NCBI RefSeq assembly: GCF_003443875.1
Contig: NZ_CP027482.1
Location: 1,860,001 to 1,924,000, forward strand
Length of the DNA stretch: 64,000 nucleotides
Direction of reading: 5' to 3'
Source of the DNA: Aeromicrobium sp. A1-2
Lineage (GTDB): Bacteria > Actinomycetota > Actinomycetes > Propionibacteriales > Nocardioidaceae
Positions 38,214 through 49,036 of this stretch are shown one piece after another. The position numbers were made by a program, and so were the translations under genes. Numbering within the stretch: position 1 is the stretch's first letter; each line of letters starts with the position of its first letter. Under the pieces are notes generated by a model. The model searched no databases, was not told the origin of the DNA, and saw nothing but the letters and a program-made list of their open reading frames with translations.

Positions 38214-39110
38214 CTACCAGCCACGCTCGGAGAGGCGGTGCGGCTCGGGGATCTCGTCGACGTTGATGCCGACCATGGCCTCGCCCAGTCCGCGGGAGAC
38301 CTTGGCGATGACGTCGGGGTCGTCGAAGAACGTGGTGGCCTTGACGATCGCCTCGGCACGCTGCGCCGGGTTGCCGGACTTGAAGATGCCCGAGCCGACG
38401 AAAACGCCCTCGGCGCCCAGCTGCATCATCATGGCCGCATCGGCCGGGGTCGCAATGCCGCCAGCGGTGAACAGCACGACCGGGAGCTTGCCCTTCTCGG
38501 CGATCTCCTTGACCAGCTCGTACGGTGCCTGCAGCTCCTTGGCCGCGACGAACAGCTCGTCCTCGGACAACGATCCGAGACGGCGAATCTCGCCACCGAT
38601 CTTGCGCATGTGCATCGTGGCGTTCGAGACGTCACCGGTGCCGGCCTCGCCCTTGGAGCGGATCATCGCGGCACCCTCGGTGATGCGACGCAGCGCCTCA
38701 CCCAGGTTGGTCGCACCACACACGAAGGGGACCGTGAAGTTCCACTTGTCGATGTGGTTGGCGTAGTCGGCCGGGGTCAGGACCTCGGACTCGTCGATGT
38801 AGTCGACACCGAGGGACTGCAGCACCTGGGCCTCGACGAAGTGTCCGATGCGGGCCTTGGCCATCACCGGGATCGAGACCTGCTCGATGATTCCGTCGAT
38901 CAGGTCGGGGTCCGACATCCGCGCCACGCCACCCTGCGAACGGATGTCGGCGGGCACCCGCTCCAGCGCCATGACGGCGACCGCTCCGGCGTCCTCGGCG
39001 ATCTTCGCCTGCTCGGCGTTGACCACATCCATGATCACGCCGCCCTTGAGCATCTCCGCCATGCCGCGCTTGACGCGGGAGGTGCCGACCGTGGTTGCTT
39101 CGTTGCTCAC
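38214..39110 (-). CDS. pdxS: Pyridoxal 5'-phosphate synthase lyase subunit PdxS
   Basis: TIM-barrel subunit that condenses ribose 5-phosphate, glyceraldehyde 3-phosphate and ammonia into PLP. Seen: [18 protein letters not shown], the active-site lysines in [19 protein letters not shown] and [36 protein letters not shown], and the C-terminal ERGW. 298 aa from GTG 39110 (AAGGA 8 nt upstream). Partner glutaminase PdxT lies 4.6 kb downstream. Confidence 0.96.
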   Translation of the reverse strand: MSNEATTVGTSRVKRGMAEMLKGGVIMDVVNAEQAKIAEDAGAVAVMALERVPADIRSQGGVARMSDPDLIDGIIEQVSIPVMAKARIGHFVEAQVLQSLGVDYIDESEVLTPADYANHIDKWNFTVPFVCGATNLGEALRRITEGAAMIRSKGEAGTGDVSNATMHMRKIGGEIRRLGSLSEDELFVAAKELQAPYELVKEIAEKGKLPVVLFTAGGIATPADAAMMMQLGAEGVFVGSGIFKSGNPAQRAEAIVKATTFFDDPDVIAKVSRGLGEAMVGINVDEIPEPHRLSERGW

Positions 39111-39202
39111 TGCTGTGTCCTTCGTGATGTGGCCGATGATCGGCTCAAGTCTACTCCGGGCGAGCTGGACCGTACGCGCCGGACACACTGCGGACACGGG
39201 GG

Positions 39203-40867
39203 CTAGCGACGAGCCAGACCACGCAGCCTGCGCCGGGGCCTCGGTGCCGGTCGGGACGCGTCCAACAGCTCATCGAACCGGGTCAGCTTGCGGCGCGGGC
39301 GACCCTGCTGGGCGCCCCCTTGGCGCTCGGCACGATCGATCGCCCGCCACCCGTCGACATCGATCGCCCCGGGCCGCCGCTCGCGGACCAGCGCCGCAAG
39401 GTCGCGCCTCGAGCCGACCGGCTCCGCGAGCAGTCCGGCGTTGAAGTCAGCGACCAGATGTTCGACGGTCTCGTGCGCACACGACTTGTTGGTGCCGATG
39501 AACCCGCTGGCCCCCCGCTTGATCCAGCCGACGGCGTACGCGCCGCGGATGCCGTCGACGCGACCGCGGACATTCGGGACGACACCGGCTCGCTCGTCGA
39601 ACGGCATGTCCGCCAGTGCCACGCCGCGATAGCCGATCGAGCGAAGCACCAGGCCTGTCTCGATGACCTCGGAGTCCTCGGTCGGCTCGGCCAGCAGGGC
39701 GCCTCCTCGCTCGACCACCCGGTTGCGCACCACCCGGACGCCGGTCACGGCTTCCTCACCGAGGATCTCAACCGGCGAGGACGTGAAGCGGAGGACGATG
39801 CGGCGGTTGCCCGGCCGGGCGGGACGGGCGGCAGCGGCACGAAGGGCCGACAGCTTCTGACCCACCACGACGTCGTCGACGACCTCGGTCAGATCCGTCC
39901 CCTCGACCGTGACGTCGATGTCGTCGCGACCCAGCAGGCCGATCAGCTCGGGGAGCGTGAACGCTGCCTGGGCCGCGCCGCGGCGGCCCAGAACGACGAC
40001 TTCGCGTACCCGACTCCCCCGCAGCGCTTCGAGTGCATGTTCGGCGATGTCGGTGGTCTCCAGGCGAGCCGGGTCGGTGGCCAGGATGCGGGCCACGTCC
40101 AGGGCCACATTCCCGTTGCCGACGATCACGGCACGCTCGGCGCTCAGGTCTATCTGTTGGTCAGCGTGATCGGGATGGCCGTTGTACCAAGCCACAAAAG
40201 CCGTCGCCGTGCCACTTCCGGGCAGCTGCTCCCCCGGAATGCCCAGGCTGCGGTCCTGCGAGGCGCCGGTGGCGTACACGACGGCATGGTGGTGCTCGGC
40301 GAGGTCCGCGTGCGTGAGGTCGGTGCCCACCTCGACGTTGAGCACGTAGTCGAAGCCCGGCTGGTCCTCGATCTGACGAAACAGTCCGTCGATCGACTTG
40401 GTGCTCTGGTGGTCCGGAGCCACCCCAGCCCGTACGAGACCGTGGGGTGTGGGGAGCCGTTCGAAGACGTTGACCTCTACGTCGGGCCGTTTGAGCAGCT
40501 CGTCCGCGGCGTAGAGCGCTGCCGGCCCCGAGCCGACGATTGCGACTCGCAGCTCTCCCGGAACCTTGGCCAGCACCGGCGCGACGGGAGCCTGGCTGGG
40601 GTGCTCCCGACCAGCACCCAGGTGGAACAGCGCATTGACGTCGACGAACGGCAGCTGCTGCTCTTGCAGCTTGGTGTCGGGCACGATCGCGCCGACGGGG
40701 CAGGCGCCGACACATGCGCCGCAGTCGACGCACGAGACGGGGTCGATGTAGAGCATCTCGGCCAGGCCGAAGTCATCCTCGTCGGGGGTCGGGTGGATCG
40801 CGTTGACGGGGCAGGCGAAGACGCACGACGCGTCGCCGCAGCAGGCCTGGGTGACGACGTGCGCCAT
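39203..40867 (-). CDS. fprB: Ferredoxin/ferredoxin-NADP reductase, FprB type
   Basis: 554 aa. N-terminal ferredoxin domain with two cluster motifs ([18 protein letters not shown] and [16 protein letters not shown]), then an adrenodoxin-reductase-like FAD/NADPH domain: FAD loop [18 protein letters not shown] and NADPH loop [16 protein letters not shown]. The fused layout matches mycobacterial FprB. It follows the AurF-like gene by 3 nt, and likely passes electrons from NADPH to that diiron enzyme. Confidence 0.9.
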   Translation of the reverse strand: MAHVVTQACCGDASCVFACPVNAIHPTPDEDDFGLAEMLYIDPVSCVDCGACVGACPVGAIVPDTKLQEQQLPFVDVNALFHLGAGREHPSQAPVAPVLAKVPGELRVAIVGSGPAALYAADELLKRPDVEVNVFERLPTPHGLVRAGVAPDHQSTKSIDGLFRQIEDQPGFDYVLNVEVGTDLTHADLAEHHHAVVYATGASQDRSLGIPGEQLPGSGTATAFVAWYNGHPDHADQQIDLSAERAVIVGNGNVALDVARILATDPARLETTDIAEHALEALRGSRVREVVVLGRRGAAQAAFTLPELIGLLGRDDIDVTVEGTDLTEVVDDVVVGQKLSALRAAAARPARPGNRRIVLRFTSSPVEILGEEAVTGVRVVRNRVVERGGALLAEPTEDSEVIETGLVLRSIGYRGVALADMPFDERAGVVPNVRGRVDGIRGAYAVGWIKRGASGFIGTNKSCAHETVEHLVADFNAGLLAEPVGSRRDLAALVRERRPGAIDVDGWRAIDRAERQGGAQQGRPRRKLTRFDELLDASRPAPRPRRRLRGLARR

Positions 40868-40870
40868 CGG

Positions 40871-41893
40871 TCAGCCCTGCGAGAACGCGACGGGCGGCTC
40901 GCTGCGGTAGCGGGACGGGCGCCCGTCGATGCGGCACAGGCGCCACATCAGCCGAGCGAGGCGACCCTGCCGGAGCCCGGACTGCTCGGCGAGCATGCGG
41001 ACGTCACCGAACAGCTCCTGCAGGCGCTGACGGGACTCCGGCGCCCGCCAGTAGAGGTCCTTCATGACCTCGCGCGGGATGCCGAACTCCTTGCGGAACG
41101 CCTTGGACGGCACCATGATCACGTCGCACAGCACCCGCATGATGACGGGGAACAGCAGCGAGACCACGAGCTTTTCGACCCGGCCCAGTCGCGGCGCATT
41201 GCGGCGGATGTAGTGGTGCGCGAACGAGATGTGGCGCGCCTCCTCGGCAACGTGGATCTCCATGATGCGCGAGAGCACGGGCGGGAGATTCTTGCCGCTG
41301 CGGAGGATGCCCTTCTGCGTGTGGTCGATCGGCTCCTCGCCGGCCAACACCCCGATGAAGAACGCGAACGGAGTGGCCGAGGCCGCCCACGGCAGGATCC
41401 CGGCGACCTTGCGCATGAGCCACGGCATGCCCACGACGTCAACCCCGATGCGATTGACGGCCTGCTGGAACATCTGCGTGTGGTGGCACTCCTCGGTCGC
41501 CTCGTGTGTGAGGTAGCGATACTCCGCCGAGCCGTTGGGGAGCGTGAAGACGTACTGCATGATGCCGCGGATCAGCATGTTCTCGAACTGCAGCCCGACC
41601 TTGAGGATGTTGGCCTGGCGCCACTGCCCGATCTCGATCTGCCGGGCCAGCGGCTGCGCCTGGTACCAGGGATGCGCCCCGAGTGGGTCGACGTCCGCCG
41701 GCAGGACCCAACGAGGATCGTCGGGGCGCACCTGGAAGTCCTCGTGGTCCCACGGCACGTCGATGAAGGCGTCGAAGTGCCGGTCGACCGAGGCCTGCGA
41801 GAGGCCCTCCAGGATTTCGGCGTACATCTCCGGGGAGACATCGACCGGAATCTCGGGCAGTTCGCCAGTGGGCTGATCGATCGTCTGCGACAT
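40871..41893 (-). CDS. AurF-like diiron oxygenase
   Basis: 340 aa. Diiron ligands are in QFENMLIRGIMQYV, HEATEECHHTQMFQQAVNR and EIHVAEEARHISFAHHYIRR, the layout of p-aminobenzoate N-oxygenase AurF and its relatives. The substrate is unknown. ATG 41893 is chosen for GAGGAG 6 nt upstream; ATG 41911 has none. Mycobacteria carry the same pair (an AurF-like gene next to fprB). An operator-like palindrome lies about 50 nt upstream, and no cognate TetR gene is adjacent. Confidence 0.85.
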   Translation of the reverse strand: MSQTIDQPTGELPEIPVDVSPEMYAEILEGLSQASVDRHFDAFIDVPWDHEDFQVRPDDPRWVLPADVDPLGAHPWYQAQPLARQIEIGQWRQANILKVGLQFENMLIRGIMQYVFTLPNGSAEYRYLTHEATEECHHTQMFQQAVNRIGVDVVGMPWLMRKVAGILPWAASATPFAFFIGVLAGEEPIDHTQKGILRSGKNLPPVLSRIMEIHVAEEARHISFAHHYIRRNAPRLGRVEKLVVSLLFPVIMRVLCDVIMVPSKAFRKEFGIPREVMKDLYWRAPESRQRLQELFGDVRMLAEQSGLRQGRLARLMWRLCRIDGRPSRYRSEPPVAFSQG

Positions 41894-41934
41894 CGTGGGC
41901 TCCTCGCGCATCGGGTTGTACCGTCAGCATGCGC

Positions 41935-41970
41935 CATACCCAGGGTATGTGTCAATGACAATGACACATA
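41935..41970 (-). promoter_or_regulatory. Two palindromes upstream of the AurF/fprB operon
   Basis: CATACC/GGTATG arms (41935-41940, 41944-41949) overlap with a second inverted repeat, TATGTGTCA (41946-41954) and TGACACATA (41962-41970) with a 7-nt spacer. A further half-site-like GTGTCACATAG follows at 41975. Dyads of this size before a catabolic-type operon suggest a dimeric repressor such as a TetR protein. The regulator is not in view. Confidence 0.55.
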
Positions 41971-42004
41971 GAGCGTGTCACATAGATCTACCGGTTCACC
42001 CGAC

Positions 42005-42637
42005 TCACAGCTCGGGCTTGATCACAGCCTGCTTGCGGACGATCAGCATGCGCTGCGCCACGGTGATCCCGCTGGCCACCGCGAGTGCCCACAGCGTGAT
42101 CTCGCGCAGGAACGGGGCGTCGAACAGACCCGAGAGTCCGGTCATCACCAAGATGGCGACGAGCCGGTCCGCCCGTTCGGCGATGCCACCCTTCGCCGTC
42201 ATGCCGAGGCCCTCGGCCCGGGCCCGGGTGTACGAGGTCAGGTTGCCCAGCACGAGGCAAGCGAGGCTCAGCGCGAGGTAGAGATCCGCACCGCCGAGAT
42301 CGGTCTCTGCTCCGTCGCGGGAGTAGTAGATCACCAGGCCGGCGAAGATCGCGGCGTCCGCAACCCGGTCGAGGCTCGAGTCGAGGAAGGCACCCCACTT
42401 GGACGACTGGCCGGACTTGCGCGCCATGTAGCCATCGATGATGTCGCTGAACACGAAAGCCGTGATGACGAGCACGCCGACGAAGAATTGTCCGCGGGGG
42501 AAGAACCACAGGGCGCCGGCGCTCACGCCGATCGTGCCGACCCAGGTCACCCAGTCGGGCTTGACCCCGAGCCGCAGCAGCAGGTCGCCGAGCGGCGCCC
42601 ACACGTTGGACCAGAACTGACGAAATCGTTCGAGCAT
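42005..42637 (-). CDS. pgsA: CDP-alcohol phosphatidyltransferase, probable phosphatidylinositol phosphate synthase
   Basis: 210 aa integral membrane enzyme, six spans. The CDP-alcohol motif D-x2-DG-x2-AR-x8-G-x3-D-x3-D is visible in SDIIDGYMARKSGQSSKWGA and FLDSSLDRVAD. In mycobacteria the gene downstream of a HIT protein makes PI-phosphate for PIM lipids; this order (HIT then pgsA) is the basis for the PIPS call. The gene for the next PIM step is not present downstream, where the sequence turns to the AurF operon. Start ATG 42637. Confidence 0.85.
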   Translation of the reverse strand: MLERFRQFWSNVWAPLGDLLLRLGVKPDWVTWVGTIGVSAGALWFFPRGQFFVGVLVITAFVFSDIIDGYMARKSGQSSKWGAFLDSSLDRVADAAIFAGLVIYYSRDGAETDLGGADLYLALSLACLVLGNLTSYTRARAEGLGMTAKGGIAERADRLVAILVMTGLSGLFDAPFLREITLWALAVASGITVAQRMLIVRKQAVIKPEL

Positions 42638-42641
42638 GGTT

Positions 42642-43190
42642 TTACTCCTTGGGCCAGGCGGCCGCGAGCAGCTCGCGGGTCTCGCCCAGCAGTTGCGGCA
42701 TGATCTTGGTCTGGCCGATGACCGGCATGAAGTTCGCGTCGCCACCCCAGCGGGGGACGACATGCTGGTGCAGGTGCGCCGCGATACCGGCCCCGGCAAC
42801 GTTGCCCTGGTTCATCCCGAGGTTGAAGCCCTGCGGGCTCGTCACCTCACGCACGGTGCGCATCGCCTGCTGCGTCATCGCGGCGACCTCGGCGGTCTCG
42901 GCAGCGGTGAGGTCGGTGTAGTCGGCGACATGTCGAAACGGGCACACCAGGAGGTGCCCGGCGTTGTACGGATACAGGTTGAGCACGGCGTACGCCGTCT
43001 CGCCACGGTGCACGATGAGCCCCTCGACGTCATCCATCGCCGGGATGAGGCAGAACGGGCAGTCGGCCTCGTCGCCGGTCGCGGGCTTGCCCTCACCCTT
43101 GATGTAGACGATCCGGTGAGGGGTCCACAACCGCTCGAAGGCATCGTGCTCCCCCACACCGTCCTGCTCGTCCTCGGAAGGCGGCGTCAC
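42642..43190 (-). CDS. HIT domain protein (diadenosine polyphosphate hydrolase/phosphorylase-like)
   Basis: 182 aa histidine-triad hydrolase. A zinc-type CPFC lies at about residues 44-47. The triad [18 protein letters not shown] supplies the nucleophilic histidine. Resembles actinobacterial Ap4A phosphorylase. The GTG start overlaps the thrS stop by 4 nt, so it is co-translated with thrS. Such a neighbour makes sense because synthetases produce Ap4A. Confidence 0.88.
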   Translation of the reverse strand: MTPPSEDEQDGVGEHDAFERLWTPHRIVYIKGEGKPATGDEADCPFCLIPAMDDVEGLIVHRGETAYAVLNLYPYNAGHLLVCPFRHVADYTDLTAAETAEVAAMTQQAMRTVREVTSPQGFNLGMNQGNVAGAGIAAHLHQHVVPRWGGDANFMPVIGQTKIMPQLLGETRELLAAAWPKE

Positions 43191-45178
43191 ACCTGGACCC
43201 GCGCCTTGACCGCCTCGACGATGCGCGCCACGGCGTCATCGATTGCCACACCGTTCTCCTGCTCACCGCTGCGGTAGCGGAACGACACGGCACCACCCTC
43301 GATGTCGTCGTCGCCGGCGATCAGCATGAATGGCACCTTCTGGAGCTGCGCGTTGCGGATCTTCTTCTGCATGCGCTCGTCGGAGTTGTCGACCTCGACC
43401 CGGATGCCCTCAGCCTTGAGTCGCTTCGCCAACTCCTCGAGGTAGTCCGCGTGCCGCTCGGCGACCGGGATCCCGACAACCTGGACCGGGGCGAGCCACG
43501 GCGGGAATGCTCCGGCGTAGTGCTCGACGAGCACCCCCATGAACCGTTCGATCGAACCGAACTTGGCCGAGTGGATCATGACCGGTTGCTGCCGGGTGCC
43601 ATCCGCGGCGACGTACTCGAGGTTGAAACGCTCGGCCGACGGCTGGTTGAAGTCGTACTGGATCGTCGACATCTGCCACGACCGGCCGATCGCATCGCGG
43701 GCCTGCACCGAGACCTTCGGTCCGTAGTAGGCCGCTCCGCCCGGGTCGGGGACGAGCTCGAGACCGGTCTCGAGACACACGTCTTCCAGGACCTTCGTCG
43801 CGATGGCCCAGTCCTCATCCGAACCGATGAACTTGTCCTTCGAGGCATCGCGGGTCGACAGCTCGAGATAGAAGTCGTCCAGACCGAAGTCACGCAGCAG
43901 GCTCAGCACGAACTTGAGCAGGTGGCGGATCTCCTCAGGCGCCTGCTCGGGCGTGACGTACGAGTGAGAATCGTCCTGGGCGAATCCGCGGACGCGCGTG
44001 AGGCCGTGGATCACGCCGGACTTCTCGTGCCGGTAGACGTGCCCGAACTCGAACAGACGCAGCGGCAGCTCGCGATACGACCGGCCACGCGAGCGGTAGA
44101 TCAGGTTGTGCATGGGGCAGTTCATGGCCTTGAGGCGGTAGTCGTTGCCGTCGACGTCGAGCGCCGGGAACATGCCGTCGCCGTAGTACGGCAGGTGGCC
44201 CGAGGTGTAGAACAGCTCCTCCTTGGCGATGTGCGGCGTACCGACGTACTCGAAGCCCTCCTCGATGTGCCGGCGGCGGACGTAGTCCTCCATCTCGCGC
44301 TTGATCACACCACCCTTGGGGTGGAAGACCGGCAGGCCTGAGCCGATCTCATCAGGAAAGCTGAACAGGTCGAGCTCGGTGCCGAGGCGACGGTGGTCGC
44401 GCCGCTGCGCCTCCTCGATGCGGTGCAGGTGCTCGTCGAGGGCCTCCTTGGTCTCCCAAGCGGTTCCATAGATCCGCTGCAGCTGCTTGTTCTTCTCGTT
44501 GCCCCGCCAATAGGCCGCGGCGCTCCGCATGAGCTTGAACGCCGGGATGCGCTTGGTCGTTGGGAGGTGCGGTCCACGGCACAGGTCACTCCACACGACC
44601 GAGCCGTCGCGCTTGAGGTTGTCGTAGATCGTGAGGCCGCCGTCACCGACCTCGACGCTCGCGCCCTCGGCTGCGTCGCCGGCGGAGCTCTTGAGCCCGA
44701 TCAGCTCAAGCTTGTACGGCTCGTCGGCCAGCTCGGTGCGGGCGTCGTCGTCGGCGATCTCGCGCCGATCGAACTTCTGCCCCTCCTTGACGATCTTGCG
44801 CATCCGCGACTCGATCTTGTCGAGGTCTTCGGGGACGAACGGATCGGCGACGTCGAAGTCGTAGTAGAAGCCGTCGGTGATCGGCGGGCCGATCCCGAGC
44901 TTGGCGTCGGGGAAGAGCTCCTGCACGGCCTGCGCCATGACGTGCGCGGTGGAGTGGCGCAGGATGTCCCGACCATCCTTGGAGTCGATCGCCACGCTGT
45001 CGACCCGGTCGCCCTCACCGAGCTCGTACGCCAGGTCCTTGAGCTCGCCATTGACGCGTGCCGCGATGATGTCGGCGGTATCGGCGAACAGCTGCCACGC
45101 CTTCGTGCCCGTCTCGACAGCTCGTGCCTCGTCACCCGCATCGGGCTGGGAAGTCAGGACGATCTGGATCTCGGACAT
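43187..45178 (-). CDS. thrS: Threonyl-tRNA synthetase
   Basis: 663 aa. N-terminal TGS domain, editing domain with zinc-binding-type [19 protein letters not shown] and YEYDFDV-like segment, class II core with motif 2 [14 protein letters not shown], zinc Cys and His in [20 protein letters not shown], and a C-terminal anticodon domain ([20 protein letters not shown]). Start ATG 45178 with GAGGTG 5 nt upstream; a longer in-frame start at 45379 overlaps the divergent kinase gene and is rejected. No T-box was seen in the 124-nt leader. Confidence 0.97.
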   Translation of the reverse strand: MSEIQIVLTSQPDAGDEARAVETGTKAWQLFADTADIIAARVNGELKDLAYELGEGDRVDSVAIDSKDGRDILRHSTAHVMAQAVQELFPDAKLGIGPPITDGFYYDFDVADPFVPEDLDKIESRMRKIVKEGQKFDRREIADDDARTELADEPYKLELIGLKSSAGDAAEGASVEVGDGGLTIYDNLKRDGSVVWSDLCRGPHLPTTKRIPAFKLMRSAAAYWRGNEKNKQLQRIYGTAWETKEALDEHLHRIEEAQRRDHRRLGTELDLFSFPDEIGSGLPVFHPKGGVIKREMEDYVRRRHIEEGFEYVGTPHIAKEELFYTSGHLPYYGDGMFPALDVDGNDYRLKAMNCPMHNLIYRSRGRSYRELPLRLFEFGHVYRHEKSGVIHGLTRVRGFAQDDSHSYVTPEQAPEEIRHLLKFVLSLLRDFGLDDFYLELSTRDASKDKFIGSDEDWAIATKVLEDVCLETGLELVPDPGGAAYYGPKVSVQARDAIGRSWQMSTIQYDFNQPSAERFNLEYVAADGTRQQPVMIHSAKFGSIERFMGVLVEHYAGAFPPWLAPVQVVGIPVAERHADYLEELAKRLKAEGIRVEVDNSDERMQKKIRNAQLQKVPFMLIAGDDDIEGGAVSFRYRSGEQENGVAIDDAVARIVEAVKARVQV

Positions 45179-45302
45179 GGTGCACCTCAGTTCGGTTCGA
45201 CGCGCCCTACGGATGGCGCGTTCTGCTTGCCACCACACTAGGGCAGCCCCGTGGCGGTCTGGGCGCTGCCCGCTGCGCTCGCGCATCCGGCCCCAGCGCG
45301 CC

Positions 45303-47249
45303 ATGATTGCCTCCATGGAGAAGTTCGCTCCGACTGTGGTCGTGATCGATGATTCGGCCGAGGTGCGGGCGCTGATCAAGACTCATATCAGGCTTTCCGG
45401 GTTGCTGACCGTCGTCGATGACGGTGCAGACGGAACGGAGGCGATCGGTCTGGCTCACCGGCACCAGCCTGAGCTCGTGCTGCTCGACATGTCGATGCCC
45501 ACGCTCGACGCACTCGACGCGCTGCCCGGGATCCTGGCCGTGTCGCCGCACACCCGGGTCGTGATCTATTCGGGGTTCGAGCGAGAGGGCCTCGCGGATC
45601 GCGCCCGCGAGCTCGGCGCCACGGCATTCTTCGAGAAGTCAATGCCGGTCGCTCGTCTGCCGATCGAGCTGCGTGCCCTCCTGGACGCGGAGCCATTCGC
45701 TCCCGCGCCGCCCGCTCCCGCGCCGGACCAACCGACCGAGGGACGCAACGTCCTCGACGAGCACCTCGAACGGTTCCTCGAGGTCTTCGACGAGGCCGCG
45801 ATCGGCATGGCGACGATGACCCTCACAGGCGGGATCGTGCGGGCGAACAGGGCTCTCGCTCGGCTGCTGATGCACCCGCAAGACGATCTGGTCGGCGTTG
45901 ACTACGCGACGCTCACTGCCGGCCGGGCCGAGAGCCTGGAGGGTGCCCTCGAGCAGATCAACTCCGCCGCAGCCGACCTGGTCCACATCGAGCACGACGT
46001 GGCCGGCGCTCCCGGGCCGCGTACCGTCCTGGTTGCCCTCGCCGCCGTACGTGACAGTGGCGGGCAGGCGCTCTACATCTTCGTCCAGGCGCAGGACATC
46101 ACCGCCCAACGAGCCGCCGAGGGCGAGCTGCGCCGCAGCGAGGACCGGTTTCGGCTGCTGGTCGAGGCTGTCGACGACTACGCGATCTTCATGCTGTCGC
46201 CCGAGGGCATTGTCGCCAGCTGGAACCCCGGCGCGCAGCGCAGCAAGGGCTACACCGGCCAGGAGATCATCGGGCAGCACTTCCGGATCTTCTATCCCGC
46301 CGATCGGCAGGCAGCGCGCCATCCGGAGCACGAGCTGGCAGTTGCCCTCCAACAGGGCCGCTACCAGGAGGAGGGGTGGCGGGTCCGTCAGGACGGGACG
46401 CAGTTCTGGGCCCACGTCCTCATCTCCGCAGTCTTCAACGATCGCGGAGAACACATCGGGTTCGCCAAGGTCACTCGCGACATCACCGAGCGTCGCGCCT
46501 ACGAACAGGAGCGCGATGGAGCGGCAGCGGCGCTCGCTGAGGCCAATGTCGAGCTGGAGTCGCTCAACGGGCGGCTCCAGCAAGCTCTGACAGACCAGGC
46601 CCAGTTCCTCGCCGTCACCTCCCACGAACTGCGCACCCCCGCAGCCGTGCTCGGTGGCTCAGCCGACACCCTGGCACGGCACTGGACCGAGCTGACCGAG
46701 GGCGAGCGGGCCACCCTGCTCGAGGGGATGAGCACGAGCGCGGCCCGGCTGCGGCGGCTCCTCTCGGACCTGCTGACCGCGTCACGGCTCGACGCCAACG
46801 CGCTCGCGCTGCACCCCGAACGCCTCCGGGTGAGCCAGCTGCTCGAGACCGCTGTTCGTACGGCCCAAACAACACTGGCCGATCCGGGAATTCGCATCGC
46901 GCCGGGCCCTGAGATCGAGGTCATGGCCGATCCGTACCGGATCGGCCAGGCCATCGACAACCTGGTCGACAACGCCCTGACCCACGGCGGCGCACCTGTC
47001 GGTCTCAGCGCCAACCTCGCCGGCACGATGGCCGAGATCCGGGTCACCGACTCCGGCGACGGCGTCGACCCCGGCATCGTGCCGCGGCTGTTCGAGCGAT
47101 TCGCCACGGGTGACAGCATCGGCGGGACCGGTCTTGGCCTGTTCATCGTGCGCGAGCTGGCCCGCGCCAATGGTGGCGACGCCAGGTACGAGCCGGAGGG
47201 CCCTGGCCACGCCTCTGGCGCGTTCGTGCTGACCGTCCCGCTGGCCTGA
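45303..47249 (+). CDS. REC-PAS-PAS hybrid sensor histidine kinase
   Basis: 648 aa cytoplasmic signal protein with no membrane span. Residues about 8-125 are a receiver ([25 protein letters not shown] with the phospho-Asp, FFEKSMP with the Lys). Then come two PAS domains (about 150-270 and 280-400). The HisKA box is [14 protein letters not shown] with the phospho-His, followed by the HATPase with [24 protein letters not shown] and GTGLGLFIV. An N-terminal receiver on a PAS kinase suggests input from another kinase. ATG 45315 (MEKFAPT) is an equal candidate start. No separate response regulator is adjacent. Confidence 0.88.
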   Translation: MIASMEKFAPTVVVIDDSAEVRALIKTHIRLSGLLTVVDDGADGTEAIGLAHRHQPELVLLDMSMPTLDALDALPGILAVSPHTRVVIYSGFEREGLADRARELGATAFFEKSMPVARLPIELRALLDAEPFAPAPPAPAPDQPTEGRNVLDEHLERFLEVFDEAAIGMATMTLTGGIVRANRALARLLMHPQDDLVGVDYATLTAGRAESLEGALEQINSAAADLVHIEHDVAGAPGPRTVLVALAAVRDSGGQALYIFVQAQDITAQRAAEGELRRSEDRFRLLVEAVDDYAIFMLSPEGIVASWNPGAQRSKGYTGQEIIGQHFRIFYPADRQAARHPEHELAVALQQGRYQEEGWRVRQDGTQFWAHVLISAVFNDRGEHIGFAKVTRDITERRAYEQERDGAAAALAEANVELESLNGRLQQALTDQAQFLAVTSHELRTPAAVLGGSADTLARHWTELTEGERATLLEGMSTSAARLRRLLSDLLTASRLDANALALHPERLRVSQLLETAVRTAQTTLADPGIRIAPGPEIEVMADPYRIGQAIDNLVDNALTHGGAPVGLSANLAGTMAEIRVTDSGDGVDPGIVPRLFERFATGDSIGGTGLGLFIVRELARANGGDARYEPEGPGHASGAFVLTVPLA

Positions 47250-47252
47250 CCG

Positions 47253-48980
47253 TCAGGCTGGCGGCACCTGGGGTATCGGGAGCAGTAGCGCTGCGGGCGC
47301 ATGGGCCGGGACGGCAGGTGACCGCGGCGCGACGGTCGCCACCCGGACGTACGGCTCGCCGAGCGGCGGACGCGCGTCCGACTCTCCATTGTTGGGCCAC
47401 AGCGCCATGGCGCGCTCGGCCTGGGCCGTGATCGTCAGGGACGGGTTGACACCCAGGTTCGCGGTGATCGCCGAACCATCCGTCACGTGCAGACCGTCAT
47501 AGCCGAACACCCGCTGGTAGGGATCGATCACTCCGGTTTCGGCGGACTCGCCGATGACACAGCCACCGATGAAGTGGGCTGTCATCGGGATGCCGGCCAG
47601 GTCGGCGGTCGAGCTGCCGGCGCTGCCGCCGATGCTTTCGGCAAGATCGCGAGTGACCCGGTTGGCCATCGGGATCCAGCTGGGGTTTGGATCGCCGACA
47701 CCCTGCTTGCTGGTCATCCGGCGGCCGAACAGTCCACGCTTGAGGTAGGTCGTGATCGAGTTGTCGAGCGTCTGCATGACCAGCACCACGATCGACTGCT
47801 CGGCCCAGCGGCGCGGATTGTGGATCGCGATCGCCCGGCGTATGCCCAGCGTTCGATAGGCCCGCCACACCGCCTTGATCTGCGAGCCACCGTGGCCACC
47901 GTCGACCAGCGGTGCGTTGATCAATCCCAGGGCGCTCGAGCCACGTCCATAGCGGCAGACCTCGACGTGGGTGTGGTCATCGGGATGGAATGACGCCGTG
48001 ATGGCGACGCCCGGCGTGAAGTCGGCGTCCCTGCGCATCGACCGGGCGGTCAGGACCGCCTCGGAGTTGGTCCGGCTCAGCTCACCGATGCGCGGTGAGA
48101 GATCCGGCAGCGCACCGGCCCTGAGGCGGTGCAAGAGCTGTTGGGTGTTGAGCGCATTGCCCGCGAAGACCACGTGCTCGGCGGTGTAGGTCCGGCGACG
48201 CAGCGGGTTGCCGGTACGTCGGGTCCGTACGGCGTACCCGCCGCGACTCCCGCCATCGGCCCCGGGCGACAGCGGTCGCACGTCGGTCACGGTGGTCATC
48301 GGGTGCACCACTGCGCCGGCGCCCTCCGCCAGGTGCAGATAGTTCTTGACGAGGGTGTTCTTGGCGTTGTGCCGGCAGCCGGTCATGCAGGCGCCACAGT
48401 CGATGCAGGCACGGCGATCCGGGCCGGCCCCGCCGAAGAACGGGTCGGCGACGGCATCGCCCGGCTGCACTCCGTGAGCCGCACCGAAAAGCACGCCGAC
48501 CTCGGTCGGGTGGAACGTCTCCTCGACGCCATAGTCACGAGCGATCGCGCGGAGTCGATCGTCGGCAGGGCTGGTCCCCGGGTAGGTCGTGACGCCGAGC
48601 ATCTTCTTGGCCTGCGCGTAGTGCGGAGCGAGCTCGTCCTTCCAGTCCGTGACGTGCGCCCACTGGCGATCGCGGTAGAACGCGTCGAGCGGTTCGTAGA
48701 GCGTATTGGCGTAGACCAGGGAGCCACCGCCGACGCCTGCCCCGCTCGCGATCAGGACGTCCCGCAGCAAGGTGATGCGCATGATCCCAAAGCAACGGGC
48801 CCACGGAGCCCAGAGATAGCGCGTGGCGCGCCAGTTGTTCTTGGGCAGCTGGTCGTCGGCGAAGCGGCGTCCGGCCTCCATCACGCCGACCCGATAGCCC
48901 TTCTCGGTGAGGCGGAGCGCAGCCACGCTGCCTCCGAAACCGGAACCGACCACCAGGACGTCATAGTCATGCTTGCTCAT
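47253..48980 (-). CDS. GMC family FAD oxidoreductase, cholesterol-oxidase-like
   Basis: 575 aa. N-terminal FAD loop DVLVVGSGFGGSVAALRLTE, then GAGVGGGSLVYANT; a ferredoxin-like cysteine segment ACIDCGACMTGCRHNAKNT (as in ChoD-type enzymes) and the C-terminal LHVTDGSAITANLGVNPSLT with a His nearby. Family members oxidise sterols or other alcohols. It is divergent from the TetR/BVMO cassette (56 nt between starts), so the TetR protein may control both. Substrate is unknown. Confidence 0.82.
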   Translation of the reverse strand: MSKHDYDVLVVGSGFGGSVAALRLTEKGYRVGVMEAGRRFADDQLPKNNWRATRYLWAPWARCFGIMRITLLRDVLIASGAGVGGGSLVYANTLYEPLDAFYRDRQWAHVTDWKDELAPHYAQAKKMLGVTTYPGTSPADDRLRAIARDYGVEETFHPTEVGVLFGAAHGVQPGDAVADPFFGGAGPDRRACIDCGACMTGCRHNAKNTLVKNYLHLAEGAGAVVHPMTTVTDVRPLSPGADGGSRGGYAVRTRRTGNPLRRRTYTAEHVVFAGNALNTQQLLHRLRAGALPDLSPRIGELSRTNSEAVLTARSMRRDADFTPGVAITASFHPDDHTHVEVCRYGRGSSALGLINAPLVDGGHGGSQIKAVWRAYRTLGIRRAIAIHNPRRWAEQSIVVLVMQTLDNSITTYLKRGLFGRRMTSKQGVGDPNPSWIPMANRVTRDLAESIGGSAGSSTADLAGIPMTAHFIGGCVIGESAETGVIDPYQRVFGYDGLHVTDGSAITANLGVNPSLTITAQAERAMALWPNNGESDARPPLGEPYVRVATVAPRSPAVPAHAPAALLLPIPQVPPA

Positions 48981-49036
48981 GACTGCACCTTACGACCCTT
49001 GTTGACACTCTGCCAATAGGACGCGAAACTTGTCCC

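Noticed and set aside
45179..45302. T-box riboswitch before thrS
   Set aside because: No T-box core or terminator/antiterminator pair; T-boxes for thrS are not usual in Actinobacteria.
45179..45379. N-terminal extension of thrS
   Set aside because: It would overlap the divergent kinase start; the ATG at 45178 has a good ribosome site and the TGS start.
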